Of a stretch of DNA of 64,000 nucleotides, positions 58,301-64,000 are shown one piece after another. The translations under genes and the position numbers were made by a program. Source of the DNA: Locusta migratoria. Taxonomy: Eukaryota > Arthropoda > Insecta > Orthoptera > Acrididae. Every line of letters starts with the position of its first letter. Within the stretch, counting starts at the first letter, position 1. The stretch lies in the NCBI GenBank assembly GCA_026315105.1, contig CM048745.1:543526758-543590757 (forward strand). The letters are read 5' to 3'. The notes beneath the pieces were generated by a model that ran no database searches, had not been told where the DNA came from, and saw only the letters and a list, made by a program, of their open reading frames with translations.

Positions 58301-61300
58301 TTAAATGCCAATTTTCGCACCTTGTAGAAATTTTGTCGAAATCGCTTTGCAGTTACTTTTGATCCTCTTTTGACTTCACTAACCGATAAACGACAGCATA
58401 ATCAGCGAGCAGTCTAAAGAGCTATTCAGATTGTCTCCTAAATCTTTTATAAACCTAAGGAAGAGTAGGGGACCTACAACGCTTCCCTGGGTAACGCCAG
58501 ATATCACTTCTGTTTTACTCGATGACTTACCGTCAATTACTACGAACTGTGTCATTCCTGATAGGAAATCGTGAATCCAACTATCTGCGAAATATAACAG
58601 CCACATAATTAACTCTTACGAATGGTATGAGGTTGATCTCTACCCTATACCTTCAAAATATAAGGAGTGTTCACGATCGCTAAAACAACTCGTGTACTTT
58701 GCAGATAGCGGTGGCCTTTATGCTGGCCTACAACTACGGTCTGCCCCGAGTGATGTCCAGCTACGAGTTCAGCTCATCGGACGAGGGTCCCCCACAAGAC
58801 AGCAACCAGAACATCATCTCGCCCACGTTCAACGCCGACGGCTCGTGTGCCAGCCCCTGGGTGTGTGAGCACCGTTGGAGGCAGATCTACAACATGGCTG
58901 AGTTCAGGAACGTTGTTGGAGGTAACGTTTTCCAATCCGAAATAACAGCTGTCTACGGTTTACATGTGATACTCTACGCATTTGTGGTTGTGGTCTCGAT
59001 CTTCCAACAAGTACCGTAACCTGTTTTGGAAAAAAAAATTCATTATTCAGTACTGCAGCTTTTCGTACAGTACTGGATCTTACAAAGAAAATGTCAGCAT
59101 GGATAACGAATAATTGAAACGGATATGCATCGAAGAGTCAGTACAGTACTGGATCTTACAAAGAAAATGTCAGCATGGATAACGACTAATTGAAACGGAT
59201 ATGCATCGAAGAGTCAAAACGTTCCTAAGCATCATTCTATTACGTTTTGTTTTGAGGGGAAGTGATCTCGGTACATAGCACTCACGAGTCTTTTCATGAC
59301 ACCTTTTATAAACCGGATATGTCCAGTCTTCTTCCAATGGCTCCTATGCGGTCAGGAGAGTGACCGAGTAATTGCAGGCTCAGACTCCTAATTAAATACC
59401 TTATATGTACGGTTGTAATGCTACTTGTTGGTTATTAATATTTTAGTACGGCTTGAGATCTTGCGTGATTTGAATGTGCAGTCGTAGGTGAACACTTACT
59501 TGATATCCACACTACTCCTTCCTTATATGGCCAGATCTCTAATAGTGTTTATCAGGTGGACGCTATAGATAGATAACGGCATTGAAACCACGTCATTGAG
59601 AGAATTTATCTATCTTCATATTCTATTCGACAATGAGAAGAAGCGACACAGTGAACAGTACTGCAGCACACTACAATGTCGAATTCAAATTCTAGTACGT
59701 CCTCTAAAATTGCATAGAGTGACCGGTTTATTTGATATTAGGCTGGCAGAAAACATGCGTAGTTTTTCTTGCGCACAGTCGAGACACGTTAGAGGACCCG
59801 GTTTTATAGTCTCTTATCTCCATTAATATCATGCAACGATATCTCACAAAATTAGGATGAATGTAATGAAGTTACGAGACAGTTATGTTGTGAGCTGAAC
59901 TGGGAAAGTAACTTGTAGCTATCTATGGCAATGGTGTAATTCTTTCCATGTGTGCAATTCGGCGAGCCGAGAGCCTAAAAGAATTTCAATATGTACATTT
60001 CAGTTTAGAATTCGGTAAGGTGGAAAAAATATTTTTCAATTACACATCGGAAACGCAAACACTTTGCTGTTATTAATAAGGTTATCAGAATCCCAAGGCA
60101 ATGAATTAACGTGAAAAGGAAAAGGCACATCACACTGGCCAACGTAAAATGTATTGCATTGATCGTATACTTCAATTTAAAAAAATACCGTCTTCAGAAG
60201 ACCATATTTCTAGCCAGAAATTTTTTGGATAACAAGTTCCAAGTGATATTTGATTAATATTTGTGTGTTACTGAATTACTTACAATTAACAAGAGTGGAA
60301 ATGTATCTTATTTAACCGATATAAAAAAGGAAGAAAGATAAGTGTTCAAAGTATTTTCAGTAATGTTTTTAATGTTTGTGTTCAGTAGCCTGGCCACAGG
60401 AGCAAAAGCTCGGATTGCTGTTTTAAGGATTGGGAAGGAATTTAGTGGTACCCTTGTGAAATAAACCATCTCGACAATTGCCTGGAGTGATTCATCAAAA
60501 TCGTGGAACGTCTAAATATGGATGGCTGTGGCCTAAATGTATAAGATTTCAACGACCGTCCTCATAAATGAGAGTGCAATGTGCAAACCATTGGACCACC
60601 TTGCTCCGTAGACCGATAAAAACAGACACAAACCCCCTTATTTCTTACCAGTCTACATCAAATTTCACATAATTCATTAGCAGCATATCTGAAACGTTTC
60701 TGTTTTCTTCACTGTCCGTACTAGAAGATATCTTTGCGCAGTAAAGTGTTCTTTGCGTGTTCGTCTTCATTTTATTACCTCGCTTTGTCCCTTGCTTCGA
60801 AGATACGATATCTCCTTAACTTCGTCTGTTTCTATTTTATGTGTTGTCTTCTCGCTATTCTTATTTCTGTTGTTGTTGTTTAGAGAGGACTAAACAGTTT
60901 GGTCATCCGTCCCCTCTTATTTCTGTCTTTCTCCTGAATTGCGTATTTCTTTTGTTTAATTTCATTTCATATCCTACATATTTACTGTTATTTGGCTTAG
61001 AAATCTATGTATATCAATCAGTACAGGAGAGGCTATTGCCGTGGTGGAGTGGCCGAGCGCTCTAAGGCGCCTTCCTGTAGATCGCGCGGTTGCTCGCCGT
61101 AGGAGGTTCGAGTCCTTCATAGGGTATTGGTGTGTGTGTGTTGTCCTTAGCAAAAGTTATTTTACGTTAATTTAAGTCTTTTGTAAGCCAAGGGACTAAT
61201 AACCGACGCAGTTAAGACTCTTATATTTACAGACATTCGAACATTTTGAACGTGGCTACTTATTCTTCACTTTTACTAAAGACAGTAACGTCATTAGGAA

Positions 61301-63486
61301 ATCTTATGACTGGTATATTTTGAACCTGGATTTTTATTTCCATCACAGCTTCTTCAATTTCCCGATATATTAGTAGAAGCGAAAACCTGCAACCGTACCT
61401 CATACCGTTTCTTAATCCGATTACTTTGCTCTTGTTCTTAGATTCTCGTTGTTCTCTCGCGGTTCCTGTTGATAACCTAATTCTTTGCCTATAGATTATA
61501 CTTAACAGTATTTCGAAAGCTTTCCAAAATTTGTTGAACGCATTTTCCCAACACACCTGCATATTTCTTAACTCTTGCTTTTCTCAGATTTCTTTCTCAG
61601 TCTTCTTTTTACACCAAAGATGCAAAAATATTTGAGACGACTTTATTGCTAGCGTACAAGCGTCGACAGCTCTTGGTCTAGCAACCATAAGCAGCAACAT
61701 GCATTGTACTACTTACTTGTGACCACGTAGTGATGGGTAGTGAAAATGCGAGCATTGAGTGTTTACCTTGTTGTGTCAGAAATAGCAATGGAACTATGTC
61801 CTGACAACAACTAAGTACAATGTTCAAATCATTCCCCAGAATACGTTGAAGTAGAGAAAAATGTGAGGGAAGTTTGTTCTGCACTCCTTGACAACCCCTA
61901 TCAAAAGGAACAACTGGTGGACGGCTGCAACGAATTGAGTGTAATGAAAGTCCAGGATAGTTATTTTCAGGAAAAAAATCTTCACGGGTGACAAGGCTAG
62001 AAGTTATACATACGGACAGTGGATTAAAATGGAAACATTTGCCAATGGGGAGATAATCACGACTTTTTTTTCGAATTTTTGGGTGCATTTTTCCAACATA
62101 AGGTTAAGATGTTTCACTGTAAATATGGCCACTCGTCCAACTTCTTTCATAAACCAGTTTGCAGAACCAGTGTAATACATCATTCTGGAAGTCTTCGGCC
62201 ATCATTGCTAACGTATTTTATTCATAATTTACGAAGTGGAATATTCGTACCCAGAACCTTTGATGATTGGATTTCTAGCCAGACAGATTTTTCATGGAAT
62301 ATACGTTGAAGTGATAGGGTTAGCCGAAAGCAAAGAATTGAATCGATTGTACGTCTCACGAATGCCTCATATCTACATTTTTCTCAAATCATCCCAGGGA
62401 ATCCCTACTAACATATACCACAAAAATTAAAGGTCGATTTGTTTATCTTTTGTTGAATAGAAGGCTTGTTCATTATACCTGGAATCATCATTGTTGGTAC
62501 TATTGACAGGGTAGTAACTTGTTCTGGAACGTGTGTTTTCAGCAACCGGTGTGACTAACTGGTGGTCAGGCAGCGACTGGCAGATCGCTTTCTGCAGAGG
62601 CAACAAGGGATTCATCGCCATCAACGACGAGGAGTCTTCCGACCTGAAGGCGACCATCCAGGTGAGACCTCACTGAACAGACACTTTTGTCAGTATGCAG
62701 CAGTTTATTTCTGAAGTCGATGTTTCAACCCCCAGCCATTTATGCGATACCCAAATTTCAGTTATACTCGTGAAAACCAGCTATTACATTTCCGTTAAAT
62801 GATCATAATTGTACAATATATTTTCACTTCGATTCTTATCGTCTCTATAGTGGAGTGATTTAATAAAATTATAAAGATGCTCTCAGTTCAAGTGAAAGTG
62901 TTACAGATCTATGATATGTATAAAATGGCGGTCTCTTGGAGATAAAATTCCGTTTATCTCAATATCAGTTTCTTAGAGTATGTCAGTACACTACTTTTAT
63001 AGGGGATTTTTTTTTTCCTTTTGAAAATCCCACTCTGGCACGGATAGTGATGATCAATTATGTAACACAATGGTTCTGGAAAACAAATTTATGCTTCTCC
63101 ATCCATTCCCATGATATTTCCAGAAGACGTGCGTAAAGAATATACCTTAGGTACTACAGGAAGCATGCTCTTATGCGGTACAGAACACACGAGAAAACCA
63201 AGTTACGGATACGGAATTAATGTAGAACACTTTTGTTGCAATACTGTCAGCTGTCATAATCAGTGACTGTGACAAAATACTAATTATTGAAATTCGTTGT
63301 GTAAATATTTCTTTTCTTTTTCCCATGAAGACATGTCTGCCAGCCGGTACCTACTGTGACGTCATTTCTGGTGAAGTGAACGGTATGAGCTGTACCGGAA
63401 AGAGTGTGGTAGTAGGCGAAGACGGTACAGCCACCATCGAGATCCTGGCTTCGGAAGACGACGGCGTGCTAGCGATCCACGAAGGG
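32946..63486 (+). CDS. Alpha-amylase, spliced gene with ten visible exons
   Basis: This is a secreted endo-acting alpha-1,4-glucan hydrolase of family GH13, expected in gut or saliva. The exons at 32946-33116, 43692-43843, 47383-47551, 51987-52102, 52183-52313, 55966-56088, 56177-56298, 58705-58921, 62543-62661 and 63331-63486 join in phase to 492 residues, close to the usual insect length. All introns visible in full are GT-AG. There is a 16-17 residue signal peptide. Catalytic residues are D205 (FRVDAAKHMW), E242 (QEVID) and D307 (VDNHDNQRGHG). Chloride ligands R203, N305 and R343 are present, so it should be chloride activated. N116 and H209 fit calcium ligands. The Gly-rich loop (GHGGGG) is kept. 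Domain C ends near IHEG. Exon 10 stops at a strong donor, so a few terminal codons probably lie outside the window. No disabling change is seen. Confidence 0.95.
33345..33544 (-). mobile_element. tRNA-derived SINE in amylase intron 1
   Basis: On the minus strand it has a CGCGGAAGTAGCCGAGCGGT head, GGTTCGATTCC B-box-like element and the common body. The duplication TGGGAATT flanks it at 33337-33344 and 33545-33552. Confidence 0.87.
33606..33801 (-). mobile_element. tRNA-derived SINE in amylase intron 1, second copy
   Basis: On the minus strand it has GGCCGGCCGCAGTTGCCGAG, B-box-like GAGTTCGAATCC and the common body ending in TTAAGCTTAACAAACATTTG. No clear target duplication is seen. Confidence 0.83.
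34508..35374 (+). mobile_element. Pogo-like DNA transposon remnant, copy 1
   Basis: The ends are inverted repeats: GGGAAAGTCGCGTAAGTTGA on the left and the complement of GCCATCTTATCCGACTTTCT on the right, next to TA. Internally, KLVKGVAKKFNFPGATLRHY near 34970-35030 looks like the Psq-type helix-turn-helix of pogo/Tigger transposases. The catalytic domain is deleted. Copy 2 is at 41834. Confidence 0.72.
35808..36092. mobile_element. Foldback element, second copy of the family at 16565
   Basis: The left arm GCGCTGATATGAAACTTCCT (from 35828) is mirrored at 36045-36066 (CAGGAAATTTCATATCAGCG). A decayed tRNA-like GGGTAGCTCAGTTGTTTGGT and CTTGCCCACGAAAGG lie near the right arm, as in copy 1. Confidence 0.72.
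36093..36639. other. No gene seen within intron 1
   Basis: No splice-bounded coding segment and no nameable repeat. Confidence 0.4.
36640..37110 (+). mobile_element. Repeat family F, copy 1
   Basis: It shares about 450 bp with the inverted copy at 37430-37985: GTACAATG.GGGACAAA, GAGAATTGCG.ATGCCC, TGTTTACATCGTCAAATA, GTATCATTTATTTTGGAAAA, CGGTTGAGGTATA, and CTTCTCACAT. It lacks the tRNA-like part seen in copy 2. The family is unknown to me. Confidence 0.65.
37430..37985 (-). mobile_element. Repeat family F, copy 2, with tRNA-like segment
   Basis: Read on the minus strand it follows copy 1 from CATGTACAATGGGGGACAAA to the CTTCTCACATG.ATT.CATTGG junction. A tRNA-like stretch follows (TTGGGTGAGTTGATGGGC and the B-box-like GCGTTCGAATGCC at about 37660-37575), then an AT-rich tail. 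The two copies form a large inverted repeat with a spacer of about 320 bp. Confidence 0.65.
38203..38379 (+). mobile_element. tRNA-derived SINE, type A, in intron 1
   Basis: It starts GCCGACCGCGGTGGCCGAGG, has GGTTCGAATCC, the full body and CCCTTAAGCT, then runs directly into a TA repeat in place of the usual tail. Confidence 0.9.
38378..38422. repeat. TA microsatellite at the SINE 3' end
   Basis: About 21 TA units directly follow the SINE's AAGC. It is likely grown from the SINE tail. Confidence 0.95.
38423..39110. other. No gene seen within intron 1
   Basis: Only short frames and no repeat that I recognise. Confidence 0.4.
39111..39256. repeat. Tandem duplication of a 74-bp unit
   Basis: Two neighbouring units share GTACGACACGAAGATATTCT and GTTAACGCTTAACGTC with several substitutions. 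Within each unit GTTAACG.CGTTAACG forms its own short palindrome. Confidence 0.9.
39598..39740 (+). mobile_element. 5'-truncated type B SINE in intron 1
   Basis: It starts inside the tRNA-like head (TTGCTCGTCGTCGGAGGTTC) and has the complete body (AGTTTGTAAGCTACGGATTG, GACCACGCAGTTTGGTCCGA) and the AAACATTTGTACATTTTT end. Confidence 0.82.
40058..40251 (-). mobile_element. tRNA-derived SINE, type A, in intron 1
   Basis: On the minus strand it has GCCGGCCACGGTGGCCGAGG, GGGTTCGAATCCCCCC and the full body. It is flanked by GTGGTTT(T)A at about 40049-40057 and 40252-40259. Confidence 0.88.
40500..41560 (-). mobile_element. Jockey/CR1-type LINE remnant in intron 1, split by a SINE
   Basis: On the minus strand two RT parts can be read: LLSIVYKLLEIMLLNRI near 41490-41440 and HQTGFRKNRCCCDQIL near 41215-41170, followed by AVAFVDLTASFPMVWH with a damaged catalytic region. 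The SINE at 41233-41423 lies between them. The left boundary is a guess. Confidence 0.65.
41233..41423 (+). mobile_element. tRNA-derived SINE, type C, nested in the LINE remnant
   Basis: It has a GGCCGCGGCTGAGCGGCCGA head, GGGGGTTCGAATCCCCCC and GCATGATTGTTTGTGTCGTC, then the common body. A near-duplication TGTTACGTTT / TGTTACTTTG flanks it. Confidence 0.87.
41834..43396 (+). mobile_element. Pogo-like DNA transposon remnant, copy 2
   Basis: It is homologous to 34508-35374 at both ends: GGGAGAGTAGTGTAAGTAGA on the left, complement of GCCATTTTACCCGACTTTAC on the right, next to TA. It keeps a different part of the transposase C terminus: an acidic stretch and then DCILCGEVGKTELWYQC and CYVCDFC near 42890-43010, a PHD-like Cys cluster often found at the end of pogo-type transposases. 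The helix-turn-helix and most of the catalytic domain are missing or frameshifted. Confidence 0.72.
43253..43307. repeat. CA microsatellite
   Basis: A pure run of about 27 CA units inside the pogo-like remnant. Confidence 0.95.
43692..43843 (+). CDS. Amylase exon 2 (residues 58-108)
   Basis: It encodes VSPPSENLAI followed by PWWERYQPVSYKL, the conserved region after the first barrel strand, then EAEFRDMVKRCNAAGIR. The acceptor is TTGTCAG and the donor CG|GTAAGA, in phase 2. The last Arg codon is completed by exon 3. Confidence 0.95.
43919..44318 (-). mobile_element. RTE LINE 3' fragment, minus arm of a head-to-head pair
   Basis: It starts at the family 3' end (GGTTGTTGTGGTATTCAGTC, CAGACTGGTTTGATGCAGCT) and reads on the minus strand as the C-terminal domain (RRERLVGHILRHQGIVNLA) up to about the CACTCCAGACAAAC point. 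There it abuts the plus-strand piece. Confidence 0.82.
44319..44989 (+). mobile_element. RTE LINE 3' fragment, plus arm of a head-to-head pair
   Basis: It begins within the RT tail (AGAGTAACGCAAGAATTATG), continues through NETWTIRSSDQK and MVGHILRHEGIV, and ends GCATCAAACCAGTCTGCGGA with a CAACAACAACAAC tail. Together with the minus arm it forms an inverted repeat within amylase intron 2. Confidence 0.85.
45403..45437 (+). ncRNA. Hammerhead-ribozyme-like core
   Basis: CTGAAGA is followed by a GGT...ACC stem with a long loop, then GAAAC, CG, GGTC. This has the order of a type I hammerhead: core, stem II, GAA, a 2-bp stem III (AC/GU) and a GUC cleavage triplet. Weak points are a U-C apposition at the base of stem II and only 2 bp of stem I. 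It may be a relic from a retroelement 3' end. Activity is unproven. Confidence 0.35.
45649..45836 (-). mobile_element. tRNA-derived SINE in intron 2
   Basis: On the minus strand it has CCGCGCGGGAGTAGCCGAGC, GGTTCGAATCC and the common body. A 14-bp duplication with one mismatch flanks it: CAAGAACCATTGTA at 45635-45648 and CAAGAAGCATTGTA at 45837-45850. Confidence 0.9.
45851..46192. other. No gene seen within intron 2
   Basis: The short frame at 45988-46209 has no support. Confidence 0.4.
46193..46809 (-). mobile_element. Internally deleted mariner-like element, copy 2
   Basis: The termini are inverted repeats GAGGTGTGTTCAAATGAAAA and the complement of CCATTTGAACACTCCTCA. On the minus strand part of the transposase is legible, including LLRDNARPHVSRATQ around the second catalytic Asp and HPPHSPDMLSCDCHRFD, where the third catalytic Asp region of mariner lies. 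It is only about 617 bp, half the usual mariner length. Confidence 0.85.
46812..47323 (+). mobile_element. Jockey-like LINE 3' fragment, 60 bp before amylase exon 3
   Basis: It matches 16020-16526 closely: TAKR-type RCNRTTEETAYTALVRPF, then RVQRRAARFLLSRYRGDS, and a 3' end GCAGAGTATCCCGTGTAGAT. It is severely 5' truncated and abuts the mariner end. Confidence 0.88.
47383..47551 (+). CDS. Amylase exon 3 (residues 109-164)
   Basis: It encodes IYVDAVFNHMT (barrel strand 3, conserved region I, including the Asn calcium ligand), then a variable TGTWSESGTTGDSS loop and PGVPYTKDHFHTPC. The acceptor is TTTCGCAG and the donor AAC|GTGAGT. A LINE fragment ends only about 60 bp upstream of this exon. 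Confidence 0.95.
47703..47882. mobile_element. 180-bp foldback element with hammerhead-like arms
   Basis: The ends CTTTGTACAG and CTGTACAAAG are exact inverted repeats. Inside, AGGATGACCGGTTTCGACGT is mirrored by ACGTCGAAACCGGTCATCCT. Each arm, read outward, gives a GACGT...ACGTC stem, GAAAC, CG and GGTC, the second half of a hammerhead core, while the CTGANGA half is altered at two positions in each arm. It lies within intron 3. Confidence 0.72.
48312..48530. mobile_element. piggyBac-type MITE
   Basis: TTAA stands on both sides (48308-48311 and 48531-48534). The termini CACGAGAGGACTCGCGCG and CCCGCGAGAACTCGCGCC (from the complement of the right end) agree at 14 of 18 positions. A perfect 14-bp palindrome CGCGATCGATCGCG sits near the right end (48488-48501). 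It is non-coding. Confidence 0.7.
48535..51986. other. Rest of intron 3, no gene
   Basis: Mostly AT-rich unique-looking sequence. A possible decayed coding fragment lies at 48595-48730, and hammerhead-like or related core motifs lie near 50306-50345 (minus) and 50611-50640 (plus). No splice-bounded exon is seen between exons 3 and 4. Confidence 0.45.
51987..52102 (+). CDS. Amylase exon 4 (residues 165-203)
   Basis: It encodes IRNCELSGLHDLDQSQEYVR and then KIVEYLNTLIDAGVAGFR. The acceptor is CTCATAG and the donor AG|GTACTG. Arg203, a chloride ligand, is split across the 80-bp intron 4. Confidence 0.93.
52183..52313 (+). CDS. Amylase exon 5 (residues 203-247)
   Basis: It encodes VDAAKHMWPSDL with the nucleophile D205, and IYQEVIDP with the acid/base E242. 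The donor CCTG|GTAAGTT is a strong match and remains intact, although a 2-kb element was inserted 15 bp downstream of the exon end. Confidence 0.96.
52379..52428 (-). ncRNA. Hammerhead-like motif, left arm of palindrome
   Basis: This is the mirror copy of the motif at 54214-54272, read on the minus strand. CTGAAGA, a GATC...GATC stem and GAAAC are identical in the two arms. Confidence 0.4.
54214..54272 (+). ncRNA. Hammerhead-like motif, right arm of palindrome
   Basis: CTGAAGA (54231-54237) is followed by GATC-CAAGT-GATC (54239-54251), GAAAC, AU and GUA. This fits core, stem II, minimal stem III (AC/GU) and a GUA cleavage triplet. Stem I can form from AT/AT next to the core plus TTGTTT (upstream) with AAACAA (downstream) across an internal loop. 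The U at the first position of stem II faces C, unlike classical hammerheads. Penelope-like elements are known to carry such ribozymes, so the match is meaningful, but activity is unproven. Confidence 0.45.
54536..54738 (-). mobile_element. tRNA-derived SINE, type C-like, in intron 5
   Basis: On the minus strand it has a degenerate head (GATCGGCCGAGCACATGGAG), GGGGGTTCGAATCCCC and the complete common body. No clear duplication is seen. Confidence 0.83.
54739..55965. other. Rest of intron 5, no gene
   Basis: It has an A-run at 55667-55687. CGAAGCGTGACCGGGTATAA near 55253 is a sequence I associate with transposon ends but cannot assign. Confidence 0.4.
55966..56088 (+). CDS. Amylase exon 6 (residues 247-288)
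   Basis: It encodes TEAVSKNDYLNIGRVTEFYF, then GQALSAAVMRQSPLKDLSNF. The acceptor is TCTTGCAG and the donor TTCG|GTAAGT. It is followed by an 88-bp intron. Confidence 0.95.
56177..56298 (+). CDS. Amylase exon 7 (residues 288-328)
   Basis: It encodes LSFVDNHDNQRGHGGGG, with the transition-state stabilising D307, chloride ligand N305 and the Gly-rich mobile loop, ending KSPKMYK. The acceptor is GTGACAG and the donor AAG|GTATGC. Confidence 0.96.
56408..56945 (-). mobile_element. RTE LINE 3' fragment in intron 7
   Basis: It starts ATGTTGTTGTTGTGGTCTTT and CTGGTTTGATGCAG (the family 3' end). On the minus strand it keeps a 166-codon open stretch of the C-terminal domain (AMGRKALLKKRNLL, SERWTIRSSGKK, DRLVGHILRHQGIV). 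It is 5' truncated at about 56945. Confidence 0.87.
56946..57600. other. No gene seen within intron 7
   Basis: Short reverse frames at 57209-57630 have no support. Confidence 0.4.
57601..58605 (-). mobile_element. Jockey-like LINE remnant in intron 7
   Basis: The 3' end at the left (ATCTACATTGATACTCTGCA) leads on the minus strand to the C-terminal RT domain (NSTKYLGVTITNNLYRKGH, ETAYITVVRPLLEYC, RRAALFVLSRYRGDSVTEM) and further to GVTQGSVVGPLLFL near 58500. The FADD region is degraded. It stops about 100 bp before amylase exon 8. Confidence 0.86.
58705..58921 (+). CDS. Amylase exon 8 (residues 329-401)
   Basis: It encodes AVAFMLAYNYGLPRVMSSYE, with chloride ligand R343, then DEGPPQDSNQ and VCEHRWRQIYNMAEFRN at the barrel end. 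The acceptor is TTTGCAG and the donor GGAG|GTAACG. Confidence 0.95.
59065..59216. repeat. Tandem duplication of a 76-bp unit in intron 8
   Basis: Two adjacent 76-bp units starting GTACAGTACTGGATCTTACA are nearly identical (one clear difference in the body, GAA to GAC, with slight divergence at the end). The duplication is recent. Confidence 0.93.
59217..61036. other. Intron 8 sequence, no gene
   Basis: No coding segment is supported. A short TTTAGAGAGGACTAAACAGT and TTGGTCATCCGTCCCCTC stretch at about 60880-60916 resembles the body end of the SINEs but is too short to call. Confidence 0.4.
61037..61247 (+). mobile_element. tRNA-derived SINE, type B, in intron 8
   Basis: It starts CCGTGGTGGAGTGGCCGAGC, has GGTTGCTCGCCGTAGGAGGT with B-box-like GGTTCGAGTCC, a short TG run and the common body. 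GGCTATT / GGCTACT on the two sides may be its duplication. Confidence 0.85.
61250..61640 (-). mobile_element. RTE-like reverse transcriptase fragment in intron 8
   Basis: On the minus strand one reads a segment like GMRYGCRFSLLLIYREIEE and VIRFPNDVTVFSKSEE, the degenerate GxRQGCxxSPLLFN and FADD regions of an RTE-type RT. The second catalytic Asp region is altered to FPND. It is a short inactive remnant. Confidence 0.65.
61641..62542. other. End of intron 8, no gene
   Basis: No recognisable element. The branch and pyrimidine region before exon 9 (GTGTGTTTTCAG) is normal. Confidence 0.45.
62543..62661 (+). CDS. Amylase exon 9 (residues 401-440)
   Basis: It encodes VTNWWSGSDWQIAFCRGNKG, then FIAINDEESSDLKATIQ, which starts domain C. 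The acceptor is GTTTTCAG and the donor CAG|GTGAGA. Confidence 0.95.
62662..63330. other. Intron 9, no repeat recognised
   Basis: A 669-bp intron with a T-run near 63010 and a long pyrimidine tract before exon 10. It is the only intron over 500 bp here without a nameable element. Confidence 0.6.
63331..63486 (+). CDS. Amylase exon 10 (residues 441-492), last visible exon
   Basis: It encodes LPAGTYCDVISGEVNG, SCTGKSVVVGEDG and SEDDGVLAIHEG, the closing part of domain C. At 63487 GTAAGT follows GAAGGG, a strong donor. Reading through instead would add VSLTLSCFT and stop at 63514-63516. Known insect amylases end a few residues past this point with a different tail, so I favour splicing to a tiny last exon beyond the window. 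Confidence 0.9.
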
Positions 63487-63516
63487 GTAAGTCTGACACT
63501 CTCGTGTTTCACTTGA

Positions 63517-64000
63517 TTTATACTTATAATTAAGGAAGAATGGTGTATTACTCAGCATATAATAATGTTTTACATCTATTAGATCGAGTTACTATTTCCA
63601 CGCTGTGCTATGGTTCGTAATCTATTCAGGTTCCATACCGATCCTGAAATGAAAATGATTATTTTTTCGGCTATCCAATTGTTCACCATCTAAACCGCTG
63701 CTGCTGAATTCCTCTAAATACTGACGCCATAGCTACAGCTCACCATGCTAAATACGCACAAGTTGCATGCGTCGCCACCACAATTGCTGCCTCCTATTCT
63801 GGAGTGGTGGCGTCGTTCATAGTGGAACACAGTTGGCACTATACGTCACACATTACGGTCTATGACCACACAGGCGACATCACAGAAAATTGAGATTTAT
63901 TTCGAGATAGTAACGTGTTCCATGTCCGATTAAAGTAACGCCGTTGCACGCGTCAAAAGCTTATACCGGGTGTGGCACTTAAAAGTGTTTTTCGGAACAT
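63517..64000. other. Sequence after the last visible amylase exon
   Basis: No AATAAA-type signal follows closely, which fits this being intron 10 rather than 3' UTR. No element is recognised. Confidence 0.45.

Noticed and set aside
60880..60916. A further SINE copy
   Set aside because: Only about 35 bp resemble the SINE body end, with no head.
63487..63516. Calling the amylase stop at 63514-63516 as the true end
   Set aside because: A consensus GTAAGT donor precedes it and the extra residues do not resemble the family's C terminus; kept as an alternative only.
1..64000. CRISPR arrays, bacterial operons or phage modules
   Set aside because: No spaced direct-repeat array, no ribosome binding sites before tandem ORFs; introns and retroelements show animal nuclear DNA.

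Overview
The window reads as animal, almost certainly insect, nuclear DNA. It holds one spliced cellular gene with very long introns and is otherwise packed with transposable elements. The repeats are tRNA-derived SINEs, LINEs with RTE-, Jockey- and Tx1-type reverse transcriptases, Tc1/mariner, pogo, hAT and piggyBac-type DNA elements, foldback elements and microsatellites. The mix and the huge introns suit a large orthopteran genome such as a locust or grasshopper. That placement is inference from repeat style and was not checked by search.

Positions 1-32600 contain no cellular gene that I can support. The main item is a full-length Tx1-type LINE (2656-8231) with both ORFs open. It sits inside a SINE (2632-2655 and 8233-8416), and both insertions carry legible target-site duplications. 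Further on are a decayed Tc1 element holding a SINE (10450-12027), a hAT-like element, a Jockey-like LINE (14739-16526), a foldback element with a near-complete tRNA cloverleaf (16565-16866), a full-length but frameshifted RTE LINE with an 8-bp duplication (21391-24662), a mariner remnant and two more Jockey-like pieces.

From 32896 to the right edge lies a secreted alpha-amylase gene on the + strand. It has a TATA box, a very short leader and ten readable exons (32946-63486) that encode 492 residues in continuous phase. All three catalytic residues and all three chloride ligands are present. The introns reach 10.6 kb and hold most of the remaining repeats. Exon 10 ends at a strong donor site, so a very short last exon probably lies just beyond the window.

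The most unusual structure is in amylase intron 5. It is a nearly perfect 2-kb palindrome (52329-54361) made of two head-to-head copies of an element with a Penelope-like C-terminal coding segment, bounded by a 13-bp duplication that starts 2 nt after the exon. Each arm carries a sequence matching the hammerhead ribozyme core. Related hammerhead-like cores recur in small foldback elements and elsewhere (10157-10340, 45403-45437, 47703-47882, about 50306-50345).
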